Shown here: one piece after another, positions 54,951 to 64,000 of the stretch | Layout: each line of letters opens with the position of its first letter | Position numbering within the stretch: position 1 is the first letter of the stretch | DNA from: Taiwanofungus camphoratus | Taxonomy: Eukaryota > Basidiomycota > Agaricomycetes > Polyporales > Taiwanofungaceae | DNA: 64,000 nt | Direction: 5' to 3' | Assembly (NCBI GenBank): GCA_003999685.1 | Contig: CP021226.1 | Span: 2,294,001-2,358,000 of the forward strand | Notes under the pieces: model-generated | What the model was told of the DNA's origin: nothing | The model's database searches: none | Seen by the model: the letters and a program-made list of their open reading frames with translations, nothing else | Position numbers and translations under genes: made by a program

Positions 54951-56288
54951 TCACTTCGACGCCTTTGCAAGATAGTCTCTCCCCACAGTGTCAGCTCCCT
55001 TGATCGCATTGAGGACAATATCCTCGGTGATCACCCTCTCCATGGACCAGATTGTCTCATTTGGGGCACATGCCAACGCCGCAACGCGGCGCAAGTCATC
55101 GTTGCTGGCGTGCTCGATGCCCAGCTCCGCCAGTGTGACCGGCAGGTCCACGGAGTGCATGAGGGCAATATAGCGCTCGAGCTCAGCGGCTGGTGAGCCG
55201 TCAAGGATGAGCTGACATACTGTACCGAAAGCAACTAGCGGCGTGGTTTGCAGTCAGCGCGATGGTGAATGTCAAGTCAGAATGCTACCAGACGTACCCT
55301 TTTCTCCGTGCATCTTGGTATGTAAGGTGTGATTATCGATGGCCGTCAAGCCATTGTGGATCTATATGATGTCAATCATCAGCACGCACATGAGGCTCAG
55401 GGATGGAAAGAGTCGACTGACAGCATGTGCAGCCGCAAGGCCACCAGACTCGAAGCCCAAGCCCGAGAGCAGCGTGTTCGCTTCCACGACCGCCTCGAGT
55501 GCAGGTGTGATCGCGCCTGCCCTATTCGCTTCGTATGCCTGGCGTGCATACTTGAACAAAATTTCTTCGCACTTTTCGCATATCGCCGCGGAGACCTCTG
55601 TCGGGAGTCCACCACCGAAGTTGGGACTATTGCGAGCAGACCGTGCTTCAACGTTCGTCGCGAGCGCATCGCCAATGCCCGCCGCGAGGAAGCGCGGGGG
55701 CGCGCGGACTACCACGCTCGTATCGACGAGGACGATAGATGGATTCTTTGCGTAGAAGCGATAGCGATCGAACTCGCCTGAGGGGCGGTAGAGTACGGAG
55801 AGTGCTGAGCACGGCGCGTCGGTAGAGGCAGTAGTGGGCAGAACCGCCACCTGGAGGCCAAGATCATCCGCAATACCCTTGGCCGTGTCGATGGTCTTGC
55901 CACCGCCTAAGGCGACGACGAAGTCAACCGAGTTGTCTTGCCCAATACCGGTAAGGCGTTGAATCTCCTCTCTGGAAGCCTCTCCGCCGAATATACCTCT
56001 AGTTACTTTAAAGTTGGCTTTCTCGAGGGCTGCAGTTAGATTCTTGCCGGCTGGGCCGTTTCGGTAAGAAGAAATGAGACGATATACAACACGAGAGTGT
56101 AAAAACGTACCGATGTCGTAGACAAGGTTATCTGCGAGTAGTAAAGGTGCACGCCCGAAGCTCGATAAGTACTTTCCCGCGTTTTTGATAGCGGCGGGCC
56201 CTTGAATGTACTTTGAGGGCGACTGGAAGAGTCTTTCTGTGATACGGTCAGGATTGGGCATGTCGAACAGAACTGGTTTGCCGTACAT
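54951..56288 (-). CDS. Iron-type alcohol / glycerol dehydrogenase
   Basis: This NAD-dependent group III (iron-containing) alcohol dehydrogenase is close to glycerol dehydrogenases. Four exons (56111-56288, 55422-56050, 55298-55361, 54951-55234) give 384 residues. RLFQSPSKYIQGPAAIKNAG opens the fold. GGGKTIDTAKGIAD is the nucleotide loop and PTTASTDAPCSALSVLY follows. Metal ligands are expected at Asp in AGIGDALATNVEA, His in GLAAAHAIHNG and His in KMHGEKVAFG; the last two depend on the 55362-55421 splice. The first intron (56051-56110) is 60 nt with no stop, so reading through adds 20 residues; splicing restores VYDIAGKNLTAAL, the family sequence. The start could be 56288 or 56261. Likely cytosolic, in glycerol use or detoxification. 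Confidence 0.85.
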
Positions 56289-56884
56289 CTCACTGTCATG
56301 ATATATGAGCATCCGGGTTGATCTCTGAAGCGCCGCCTGACCTGGCCCAAGTTGCAAACGGGCTGGGAACGGAAGAGAATGGGCTGGATAAGGACCCAAC
56401 GAACACATCCATGATTCGCAGAGGCACGAATAGGCCTGGGACACCCGGGGCGCCGCCATGGCCCAGTGCGGAATTGCTCTGGAGCTGGCTTTCAAGGCTA
56501 AGACAAATGACCGGTCACACAGTGCAGCCCGTGAAGCACCAAATCTCCTGGTCTAGCGCCATTCAGGTGGACTTCCGCATTACGATACCTAGACCCGTGG
56601 GGGAGAGGTGGATGAGAATGAGAGTACGCACACGTGTGTCTCGTGTTCGCAGCGTATCTGACGGACCCGCAGGTCCGAGACCGCAGTTGTCTGCTGCGTT
56701 TCCCAAAGGTGATCTCTTCTCGTAAAGATGCGCCCACACAATCGTGCAATGCGTAGCACTGGGATAAGTCTCAAAGCTGCACAGTCATGCGCCTCCTAAG
56801 CACTCTTTCCCCGTGTCCTCGAAGGTAAGTGCTAACGCTCTTCTTACAGCAACGGTGCTGAGGCAGGGCACATTCAAGGCCCCA
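56289..56884. other. Divergent region, dehydrogenase / small protein
   Basis: This lies between divergent starts. It includes an intron-like 25-bp segment (56825-56849) with donor, branch and acceptor signals just before the plus-strand gene. There is no other gene. Confidence 0.45.
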
Positions 56885-57412
56885 ATGGCATTCATAAACT
56901 CAGAAGACAAGAATTGTTCCGATAAGGAACAGGAGCAGAAATGGCAAGTCGCCCTCGTCAACCTCCAAACGCAGGTCCAAGTCTATAAGCGCGCCAAGAG
57001 TGCAGGTGACAAGCCGGCAATGGACGAGGCGGGAGCGAAGATACCCGACTTCATGCGCGCTGCAGGCGATGCTCATCCCGAACCAGGCGTGAAGGAGAAG
57101 ATGTACAAGGACGCTGAGGAGTTCGCGAGCGCCGACGAAGAGAAGAGGGAGAGGATGCTCCATCCGCTGCTTGAGGGCTTGGCTATCCTGATCACTACAC
57201 CGTTTGCATTGGCAGGCGTCGCGTTCGTGGCGGCCGGTGGAATCATATACGGTGCGGGAAGGCTACTGGAGGGAGCGGGTAAGATACTGTGGGCCGGCCC
57301 CGCCTATCTCTGGGAAGCTGCGACGTCAGGATTCAATTCAAAGTCGACGCCCAAGCCAAAGTCTAAGCCGAAGTCCAAACGTGAGTGTTTGAGGGGTTCT
57401 GCACCTGACTAG
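56885..57412 (+). CDS. Small protein with hydrophobic C-terminal region
   Basis: From the first ATG the frame gives 175 residues. The first 90 are charged and helical (KEQEQKWQVALVNLQTQ, then AGAKIPDFMRAAGDAHPEPG). Then comes a hydrophobic part, LLEGLAILITTPFALAGVAF and AAGGIIYGAGRLLEGAGK, that could span or line a membrane, and a Lys/Pro/Ser-rich tail. I do not recognise a named family. The 3' end is uncertain: a donor-like GTGAGT at about 57380 with an acceptor near 57427 would replace the last residues. An upstream exon is possible. The hydrophobic glycine-rich stretch recalls small mushroom proteins of unknown role. Confidence 0.6.
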   Translation: MAFINSEDKNCSDKEQEQKWQVALVNLQTQVQVYKRAKSAGDKPAMDEAGAKIPDFMRAAGDAHPEPGVKEKMYKDAEEFASADEEKRERMLHPLLEGLAILITTPFALAGVAFVAAGGIIYGAGRLLEGAGKILWAGPAYLWEAATSGFNSKSTPKPKSKPKSKRECLRGSAPD

Positions 57413-57887
57413 CGACTGAAACTCAGAACAGAACAATGAATTTTTAATCAAATCCTCCGCTCATCTGACTGTAATTCTGGAACCTTACAACTTGTACCGT
57501 GAATTTGTGGACTTCAGACTATTAGTGCGATACCTGTGTCCGTGCGATGTCAATATGAGGCTGCCAGATTGAGTCACATTGGCTTGCATGTCACGAAATT
57601 CGTTCACCACGCGGTGTGCAATATCTCATTCATTTGAGAAGCGGAGAAGTCTGCGAACTCCATAATGTCGGAGGTAAGTCTTCTTTCCCCATGTCCTGAC
57701 ATTTCGAACACAACGATGCTGCTTGAAGAGACTTCTCATGGCAAACACTCAATGCACCAGCACGTTGGAACGAGCACAGGGGCCCATTATACCATCTGTC
57801 ATTTCTCAAGAGATAGAATCAGTGAATGCGAACGATAAAATTGTGGGAGACGTATGATACATATACCACGCTTCTCTCAATAAAATC
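57413..57887. other. Intergenic with a partial duplicate of an upstream segment
   Basis: About 57676-57730 resembles 56800-56870 (shared CTTTCCCC-TGTCCT and CAACG-TGCTG) but lacks the intron-like 25 bp present there. No gene is recognised. Confidence 0.4.
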
Positions 57888-59150
57888 CTATGCCCCGTGG
57901 CCATGACCAAGGGCGGTGCCGATCACAAAAGGAAGCAACATCCCGGATATTGTGAACAGCACGCGTGTTTTCTGACCGATATCTTCCGTGGCACCTTGCC
58001 CCGAAACGGGTCGCAGGACTGTCGCGACGTACAGGAACGTGCCACCCTAAAAATTAAAATCAAGAGCTATCACTCAATTTGGTCTAGAGGTACGGAGAAT
58101 AATGCATACCGAAATGAGCAATGCGACGCCCGGCCAGCGGCCCTCGCTGCTCGCTCCTAGAAAGGATAGCAACACAAATGAGACAAGCGCGCCGACCGGG
58201 GTCGATGCACTAAACACGGCGATGTGTTTCCTGCATTCGGGACGCGGGAGCGACATAGATAACAACGACGTAGTCAGCGCAAGCGCAGTCGGTGCTGAGC
58301 AATTCACAATTAGTAGGAATGATATCGCCCGATCAAAGGGGATCTGGATCGTCACTTGTACCTTTGTGTATCACCAGAGCGAAAAACACGACCAAAGACA
58401 GCCCCGAGGGCAGCACTGACCCGCCCGCGTTCGGATCCGCTCTGGAATTTGAGAGCCCAGACGAGCCGAGCGCGAGGCCGTCTGCTAGAGCGTGCATGAC
58501 GAGACCTAGGGTAAGGGAGTACGCGCGCTTCCTGCTCTCGGTGTCAGGCGCGTCGGCGTGCCGGTGCGCTGACCTGCTGCCATTGACAGCGCTTTGACTG
58601 TCGCTCATCTCGATACCTTCCATGCGCTCCAGCTCGCCCAGCTCGACGTCGAACTCTACCGTTCCCTCCGCGCCAACGTCTGGTTGGTTCGGCTTGGGAA
58701 AAGATGAAGGGGAAGGGGGTAAAGGCGGAGGCGAGGCGTGCGAATGGGGGGACAGAAACTGCTCGACGATGAGCATGAACGTGAACCCTGTCAGAAGGGA
58801 CAATGCAATTGTGGAAGTGGGAAACTCGGCAGCATTGCTACTGGATGCGAGAGTTTCTATCCCTCTATTGGATCGTTACAACATGGTCAGCAGATCGAAC
58901 GTGAAATTTGCTGTTAGAACGTACTCGGGAATGATGATCCCCAGAGCTGCACCGATCAAAAGACCTGTACCAAAGCTTGACAGTCTTGCCAAGGCAGACT
59001 CTGAGTGTGGCTGGTGGCACCGGCTAGACTTGAACTGTGACCCAAGGGAGACTTACTTGAGAATGTAAAGGACAACGGCAAAACACCAATTCCGAAGGAG
59101 GCCACACCCAGGAGGATGGACATTGCAAGCACGCCCAAGAACCCGGCCAT
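57888..59150 (-). CDS. ZIP-family metal transporter, ZIP9/ATX2-like
   Basis: This is a zinc (possibly manganese) transporter of Golgi-type membranes. Five exons (59057-59150, 58925-59000, 58362-58864, 58110-58294, 57888-58046) give 338 residues. MAGFLGVLAMSILLGVASFG is TM1, and TM2 follows with SSFGTGLLIGAALGIIIPEG. A variable His/Pro/Ser-rich cytosolic loop lies after TM3 (FTFMLIVEQFL). The metal-binding TM4 reads LGLVMHALADGLALGSS and TM5 LVIHKAPTALALTTSLL, the ZIP pair. The last helices end in FVIGTALGHGHGA, a His-rich end like fungal Atx2. The ATG at 59150 is preferred over upstream starts because TM1 begins directly. Introns are regular in size. Confidence 0.87.
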
Positions 59151-59967
59151 GTCGTGCTTTTGCGAACTACACCCACTCCCTGATTCACGTTTGTCGAGAA
59201 ACTCTTCAGAGCTTATTGCTGGTACCAATGGCGGGCCGTGGTCAGAATAAAGGCTGAGGAACGTGTCCGCAGCCTGACCATGCTCAGTATGCGAGCCTGT
59301 GAGCGCCGATGGGCTGTGGACGACAAGGTGTGTGCGGGAAGCACGTGGCCTTCCGAAAAAGGATAGGCCATCTGCTGACATCATCCACGCTTGTTCCGGT
59401 CAGTCATGGCCTTGTCATAAGGACATACCGCTTCCGAGGTTCATCGAAGGACCCATGGCCATGGAGCGGCCACTCCAGCATTCAGAACTCGCCCGAATCC
59501 TCTCGACCGCGTTTGCACACAATTGTCTAGCTCGTCCATGAAGGCCGCGATGAGAATATCGATGTCGAGAAGACTCGAAATGAGTCCGGAAATGCTCTCG
59601 ACAGTATGCTTGTGCGGTGATCACCTTGCGAGTGAGCCACTGAATGGGCGTTAGTGGTGCTACACAGGTTTCATGGTGCCTCGACGTCAAGGTTATAGCT
59701 TAAAAATCGCACAAATCCCCCGCCTTCGGCCTGACATCGCCGTTCTATGCTCCATCCGAGCCCATCCGCTTTCCTTTCCGAGGCGCAGCCCAGGCGGCAT
59801 CACTGTCATGAGTGGTAACGAAGGGACTAGTACGTATTTCCGTACGTTTCAGCCACGGACGCCGGCACAGCCGCGAGCCTGCGTGGCCGGACGAGGATCT
59901 ATAAATTGGATCCTGCTTGCGCCACACTCCTCACTGCAAAAGTAAACCCTCTATACTAATTTCCAAC
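59151..59967. other. Divergent region, ZIP / secreted protein C
   Basis: This separates divergent starts. The first part continues the ZIP upstream frame without an obvious exon; the last 70 bp hold the TATA box of protein C. No gene is recognised. Confidence 0.5.
59900..59905 (+). promoter_or_regulatory. TATA box of secreted protein C
   Basis: TATAAA, in the context CTATAAATTGG, lies 63 bp before the ATG, leaving space for a short leader. This is a typical strong core promoter for an abundant secreted protein; it is inferred from position. Confidence 0.55.
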
Positions 59968-60528
59968 ATGATGAACCTGTTCAAATCCCTCTTCGTGCTC
60001 TCCTGTGTTGTCGCCTCTGCCTTTGCGCAGAACATTGCTATTGGTGCACCGCTCGAGTACACAACTGTTTCTCCGGGAACCAACATCACCGTCGAAGTTG
60101 ACCGACCGGTAAGCTGCTATGGATTACATTTTGCCGCAGAGGTTCACTCACCATGTCTTAGGACACCCTTACGGGCTCCACAGAGGTTGCCATTGCCATC
60201 TGCTTAAAGACCTGTGCTGGGTATGACGGTGGCTGTGCTTCCTTTGACGTCACTCAAGACCTCGGCGACATTCTCTACATGGGTTCATATGACCCAGAGT
60301 TCCACTCTGATGTCCCGGGGGCAGGTTGGAAACCGCCATACCAGAACTTCTCCGTCCAGGTGCCCTCAGGTTTGCAGTCCGGCCAGGCTGCGATCACTGT
60401 GTCGCACTTTTCGCTCGTAGGGGTAAGTTCTATTCTAAATGTCACGGGATGTGGTTGCTGATGGTTCTCCATAGGCTGGTCCATACCCCATGTTCGAGGT
60501 CAAGAATATTACGGTAATTGTGGACTAA
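59968..60528 (+). CDS. Small secreted protein C (possibly NIS1-like)
   Basis: Three exons (59968-60108, 60162-60422, 60475-60528) give 151 residues. The signal peptide MMNLFKSLFVLSCVVASAFA precedes QNIAIGAPLEYTTVSPG, then NITVEVDRP, DTLTGSTEVAIAICL, LGDILYMGSYDPEF, YQNFSVQVPS and AGPYPMFEVKNITVIVD. Introns fall at the same codons as in A and B (after DRP and after the LVG/LVE strand), which confirms common descent. It differs by more Gly and a distinct cysteine pattern (CLKTCAG, GGCAS), so it is the most diverged member and lies on the other strand, 6.2 kb from B. The tentative NIS1-like assignment applies. Confidence 0.8.
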
Positions 60529-62397
60529 GCGCGTAATGACATGCATGAACTCGACTTCCATTTTGCCATGGACTCCCTCGACTAATCAGATTTGGAATTT
60601 GCACATCACCGGACTTTGTCGCATCATGCTTTTGAAAGGGCGGACTCGATTCTCGTTGGATTTTTGCGTTTTTACGTTTTAAACCCATTGAACGCATTAG
60701 ACTATCAGTAGTAAAGCGTTTAGTAATATCTGTCATTCTCTCACGAATAATTGTTAATGAGCATGTTGTTGGATGATGCATTGGCATTTGTACGTGCTCA
60801 TCAAGCATGAATGTAGAACGAATTAGTAAGTTCGACTACCGCAGCCTGTGCTGCAGATTGGCAATTGTCCGTCAAGGATAGGATCCGTTCGGAGGAAGTC
60901 TATGGATAGCGACAATTTGTTACCTCGAGCTTGCGTGCGCTTGTCTTTCATAAAGTTCATGGGCGCTTGACTCCACTGTTTGTTGATTTCCGCCTGCACG
61001 AGCAGTCTTGTTTTCCCCTGCCCACCCCCTTGCTCCGCTCTGCCACACTCTGTCACATGCACCTTTTCCATGTGAGAATTTATGTCTGTGCACAACACTT
61101 CCACTCTAAAGGCCCATTCAATCTACGTTACAGCATTGCCGGCAGGTTCATGTCCCGGCCGGTCTGATGCACTGACAGACGTTCTCTCACCTGTGTCAAG
61201 CAAACTCTCTTTGCACTTCTGTGAAGCTTGCAATGTCAGCAGCCTGGCCTTTCGGCCGCTTTGCTTTACTTCGCCGTTAGGGCGGGCCTCCTGACTTGTT
61301 AATTCTCGTCTGGCGTTTCTTCTCTCTTACGATAGAGCGGCCGCTGGAGCAAGGTCCGACTGTCGAGGGATATCCGTGCCTAGACTCTTCGGCCTCGAGT
61401 GTCTATGGCTCATAACATGCATATGGACATGGCTTTGGAAGCACTATCGCGATTGATCCACTATTCAATACTATACTCAGCCTCCGGAGAACTCGCCCGA
61501 CGCGATTCCGGCCGAGGTGGGTGTATTAACGCTGACAAAGAACGGAGTCACAGGGGATCTGTAAGTGTGTGTCAAGTATGTGCGAGCGTGTCGCCATTGG
61601 TTCGCATGTGCGCAGATTTTGGTGGGGTTGTCGGATAGGTATGTATATACTGGCCACCGGCTAGACTCCCAATTGAATCTTGCGGGTCATTCGTATACCT
61701 GTTATTATTAACTCCTATTGTAAACAAGCCAGTGTATTCTATCAGGTATCAGACTGTCTTCTGTAAGAAGGTCTAGTCAGAGATAGGATTGATGCTAATC
61801 GGCATCACAGTCAAGATTGTGCTAACCAAGTCACTTTCCGTGACCTCGTAATAGAATCGGAAGTACTTGATGGTCTGGCATGATACCAGATAGCATGGCA
61901 GCTCAGAACTGAGGGAGGACAATGTGGCTTGGTGATGGTTGACCCGACAGGCTTGGAGACTAAAGCCGCTATTACAAGGTAGGGCCATGTTTTGATCAAT
62001 ATCTTCAATTGACCCTTGACATCAATTTCGGTCGTGTGATTATTCAGACGTTGTAGGGGAAGTCTCACATGAGGGATGAGCTGCACACACTATACGAAGC
62101 AGATCACTAGGAACTCTCCTCACACGCGCAATATATCTTCTGGAGCTCAGTCCTTCCTATTACGAACGCCTTCCATTTCTGGGTACTACCGCGATGCGGC
62201 GTGGCACACGGATAGACCGCCAGTGCATATCATGTATGAAGGAAACCTTGAAATTGAATCGATTCCAAGCGTATCATACAGAATTACAAATCCAGCTCTT
62301 GTGCACTTTGATAGGGATACATATTGTAGTAAATACTTACCAACCATATAAATCGAAATAATTGAAGTGTGTCTCATATGGGTGTTTCATTCCGATT
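60529..62397. other. Intergenic between convergent genes
   Basis: I see no supportable gene in 1.9 kb. An ATG frame at 61399-61638 (79 codons) lacks any family features. The 3' end of the MATE gene lies at 62398. Confidence 0.5.
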
Positions 62398-64000
62398 TCA
62401 TTCCGCATGTTCATGCATTTGTCGCCTCTTTGTTTCAGCTTGGTTGCGCTCAATACCGCGCTGCACCTCGGTGTCCCAGTCAGTGCCGAGCCAGACAACG
62501 GCGTACTCGCCAAGGCCAACTATGAAAAGGGCGATTACTTGCCCTTTGAGATGGAGAATTCCATGAAAATTTGCAATCGGGATATTTAAGCCAAATGCTA
62601 CTTACCTATCCAGAGGCCTTGCAATCCTAGATGTGTGCGTGGGTGGAATGCAAGTGTTATGCCCATCGGCAGTGCAAGGACATAGTACGCTATGAGATTG
62701 AAGACTGCCCCGAGATGCTGACGGCCTATCATAATGTAATTCTTCTGTGAGCGATGACCGTGGATCGAAGGAGCGCGGCAGAAGCTTTACTTACCCTGGC
62801 CTCGAAGAACGCCACCGCAAGAACCTGCGAGGCCATCCGCGATCTACAAAAATCACTGAGTTGACGCTGCGTGCGAAGCCGAGGATAAACCGTACCTGAA
62901 AAGAAGCCACTAGGGGCATAACCTTACTGACGAGAACAACAACAGCCTTATCATCGCTGAAGATATATCCAAACACCTGTTTTGTAATTTATTCAACAAG
63001 CAGAGCGGTGTCTATGATCGTAGGTTGCTCACATTCTTCGTGGCCATCATTACAGTCATTACAATTGACCCGACGACGACACTCAAGAACGCTGAGGCAT
63101 GGCTTGCCTGTTTCGCTGCTACAGCGTCTCGCGCACCAATGAGGTTCCCAACACGAGTTGAAGCAGCTACGCCTATGCAATAGGCATGAATAGTGAGCAT
63201 TATATCATGGGTTGTGAGGGTATGTCTACAGCAATCCTTACCGATGCCGAACGGAATTGTGTTAAGGACTACAGGTCAAATCAATATGAGGGCTCTGAAT
63301 GTGAGCTCAAGGTCGGTGGACGGACTCTGATCTGTTGTCATAATGACCGATTGCGCAGCAAGGGACAATGAACCCAGTCGTCCGGCTGCTAATGCCACAA
63401 TCTCGAAGGCAGCCCTAGAGGTCAAAGTCACCATCGATCTAGGATCGGCAAGAAGCCAGGGATGCTGATCCACTGACCATTCTGTTCCTACCATGAAGAT
63501 GCCCGGGATCGCGAGCTTAAGGAAGTACGCGCAGCTTCTGATGTCGAATACCGAGGCAAGGTGGAACCCTGCCCATGTCTGATTACGCCGATGTGTAGGT
63601 GATAGATGGGTGACAAGAATGAGAAGCAGGAAGCAAAGCCAGTAAGTAATCGAGATAGCAGTCGGTGATCCGAGTAGGCCGAGAGAGGTGTGATGCACGA
63701 AAAAGATATTCAGCGCCAGGTTGACCGGAGCGACCATCAGAAGAACGTAAGTTGACGCTCGCATGATTCCTGATAGCAATCAGCTCATGTCAGACAGTGT
63801 ACTTGGCGTCAAGATGAATGAAACTTACCCTGGCATTGCAAATACTTCTTGACGCTCTCGAAACCGATGTAGCCAGGCGCGCCAAATATCAAGACACGCA
63901 GGAAGCTCTGTACGTCACGGCTGAGGCGTTCCTCTTGTCCGAGGGAAAGTAGAACAGGCTCAATGAACGCCCACAGAGCCGCGACAGGGATGAAAAGCAA
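62398..64000 (-). CDS. MATE-family efflux transporter, 3' part
   Basis: This is a multidrug and toxin extrusion antiporter of the plasma or vacuolar membrane; the window ends inside it, so the N-terminal part is missing. Nine exons are visible (63829-64000, 63478-63769, 63326-63414, 63242-63268, 63033-63172, 62896-62976, 62795-62843, 62606-62725, 62398-62543), giving about 370 residues. Family marks are [91 protein letters not shown] and [10 protein letters not shown]. All exon phases agree. Exon 4 is only 27 nt. Fungal members export toxins or secondary metabolites; no substrate can be deduced. Confidence 0.88.

Overview
The window looks like nuclear DNA of a wood- or litter-inhabiting basidiomycete (Agaricomycetes, probably polypore-like). 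The reasons are dense short introns (mostly 50-70 nt) with GT..AG borders and CTNAC-type branch points, large leucine-rich F-box proteins of the kind expanded in mushrooms, a fungal SKN1/KRE6 glucan-synthesis protein, a laminarinase-like GH16 enzyme and small secreted cysteine-poor proteins in several copies. Gene models were spliced by hand. Each intron was accepted only where it restored the frame and a family-typical sequence, and exon lengths sum to whole codons in every complete model.

Layout: 0-15 kb holds the SUMO E1 subunit AOS1, an F-box gene, dihydrofolate synthetase (FOL3), SKN1/KRE6 and a Ulp2-type SUMO protease. At 15-25 kb there is a second F-box gene, then an oxidative module: a short-chain dehydrogenase divergent from a tricarballylate-dehydrogenase-like flavoprotein, followed by an alpha/beta hydrolase with a decayed tandem copy. 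At 25-34 kb come a secreted GH16 glucanase, the RNA triphosphatase CET1 back to back with the branched-chain keto-acid dehydrogenase E1 alpha gene (which has 9-nt and 8-nt micro-exons), and a mucin-like single-pass membrane protein. From 34 to about 43.5 kb a very GC-rich island with strong strand asymmetry contains a third F-box gene, a mitochondrial K+/H+ exchange protein and a small conserved-looking protein. From 43.6 to 48 kb the DNA is gene-poor with coding-like fragments. From 48 to 64 kb there are a phytanoyl-CoA-dioxygenase-like protein, a C2H2 zinc-finger protein, three paralogous small secreted proteins (possibly NIS1-like), an iron-type alcohol/glycerol dehydrogenase, a small hydrophobic protein, a ZIP9/ATX2-like metal transporter and the 3' part of a MATE transporter.

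No tRNA, rRNA, CRISPR array or intact mobile element was recognised. Two copies of a short inverted-repeat element (MITE-like) lie at 31.4 and 35.5 kb, and an unrelated hairpin element lies at 52.6 kb. No operon-like unit was found. The functional links that can be argued are SUMO conjugation and deconjugation genes near each other, a possible catabolic module at 17.6-24.4 kb, and a secreted-protein paralog group at 51.5-60.5 kb. None of these is proven by sequence alone.
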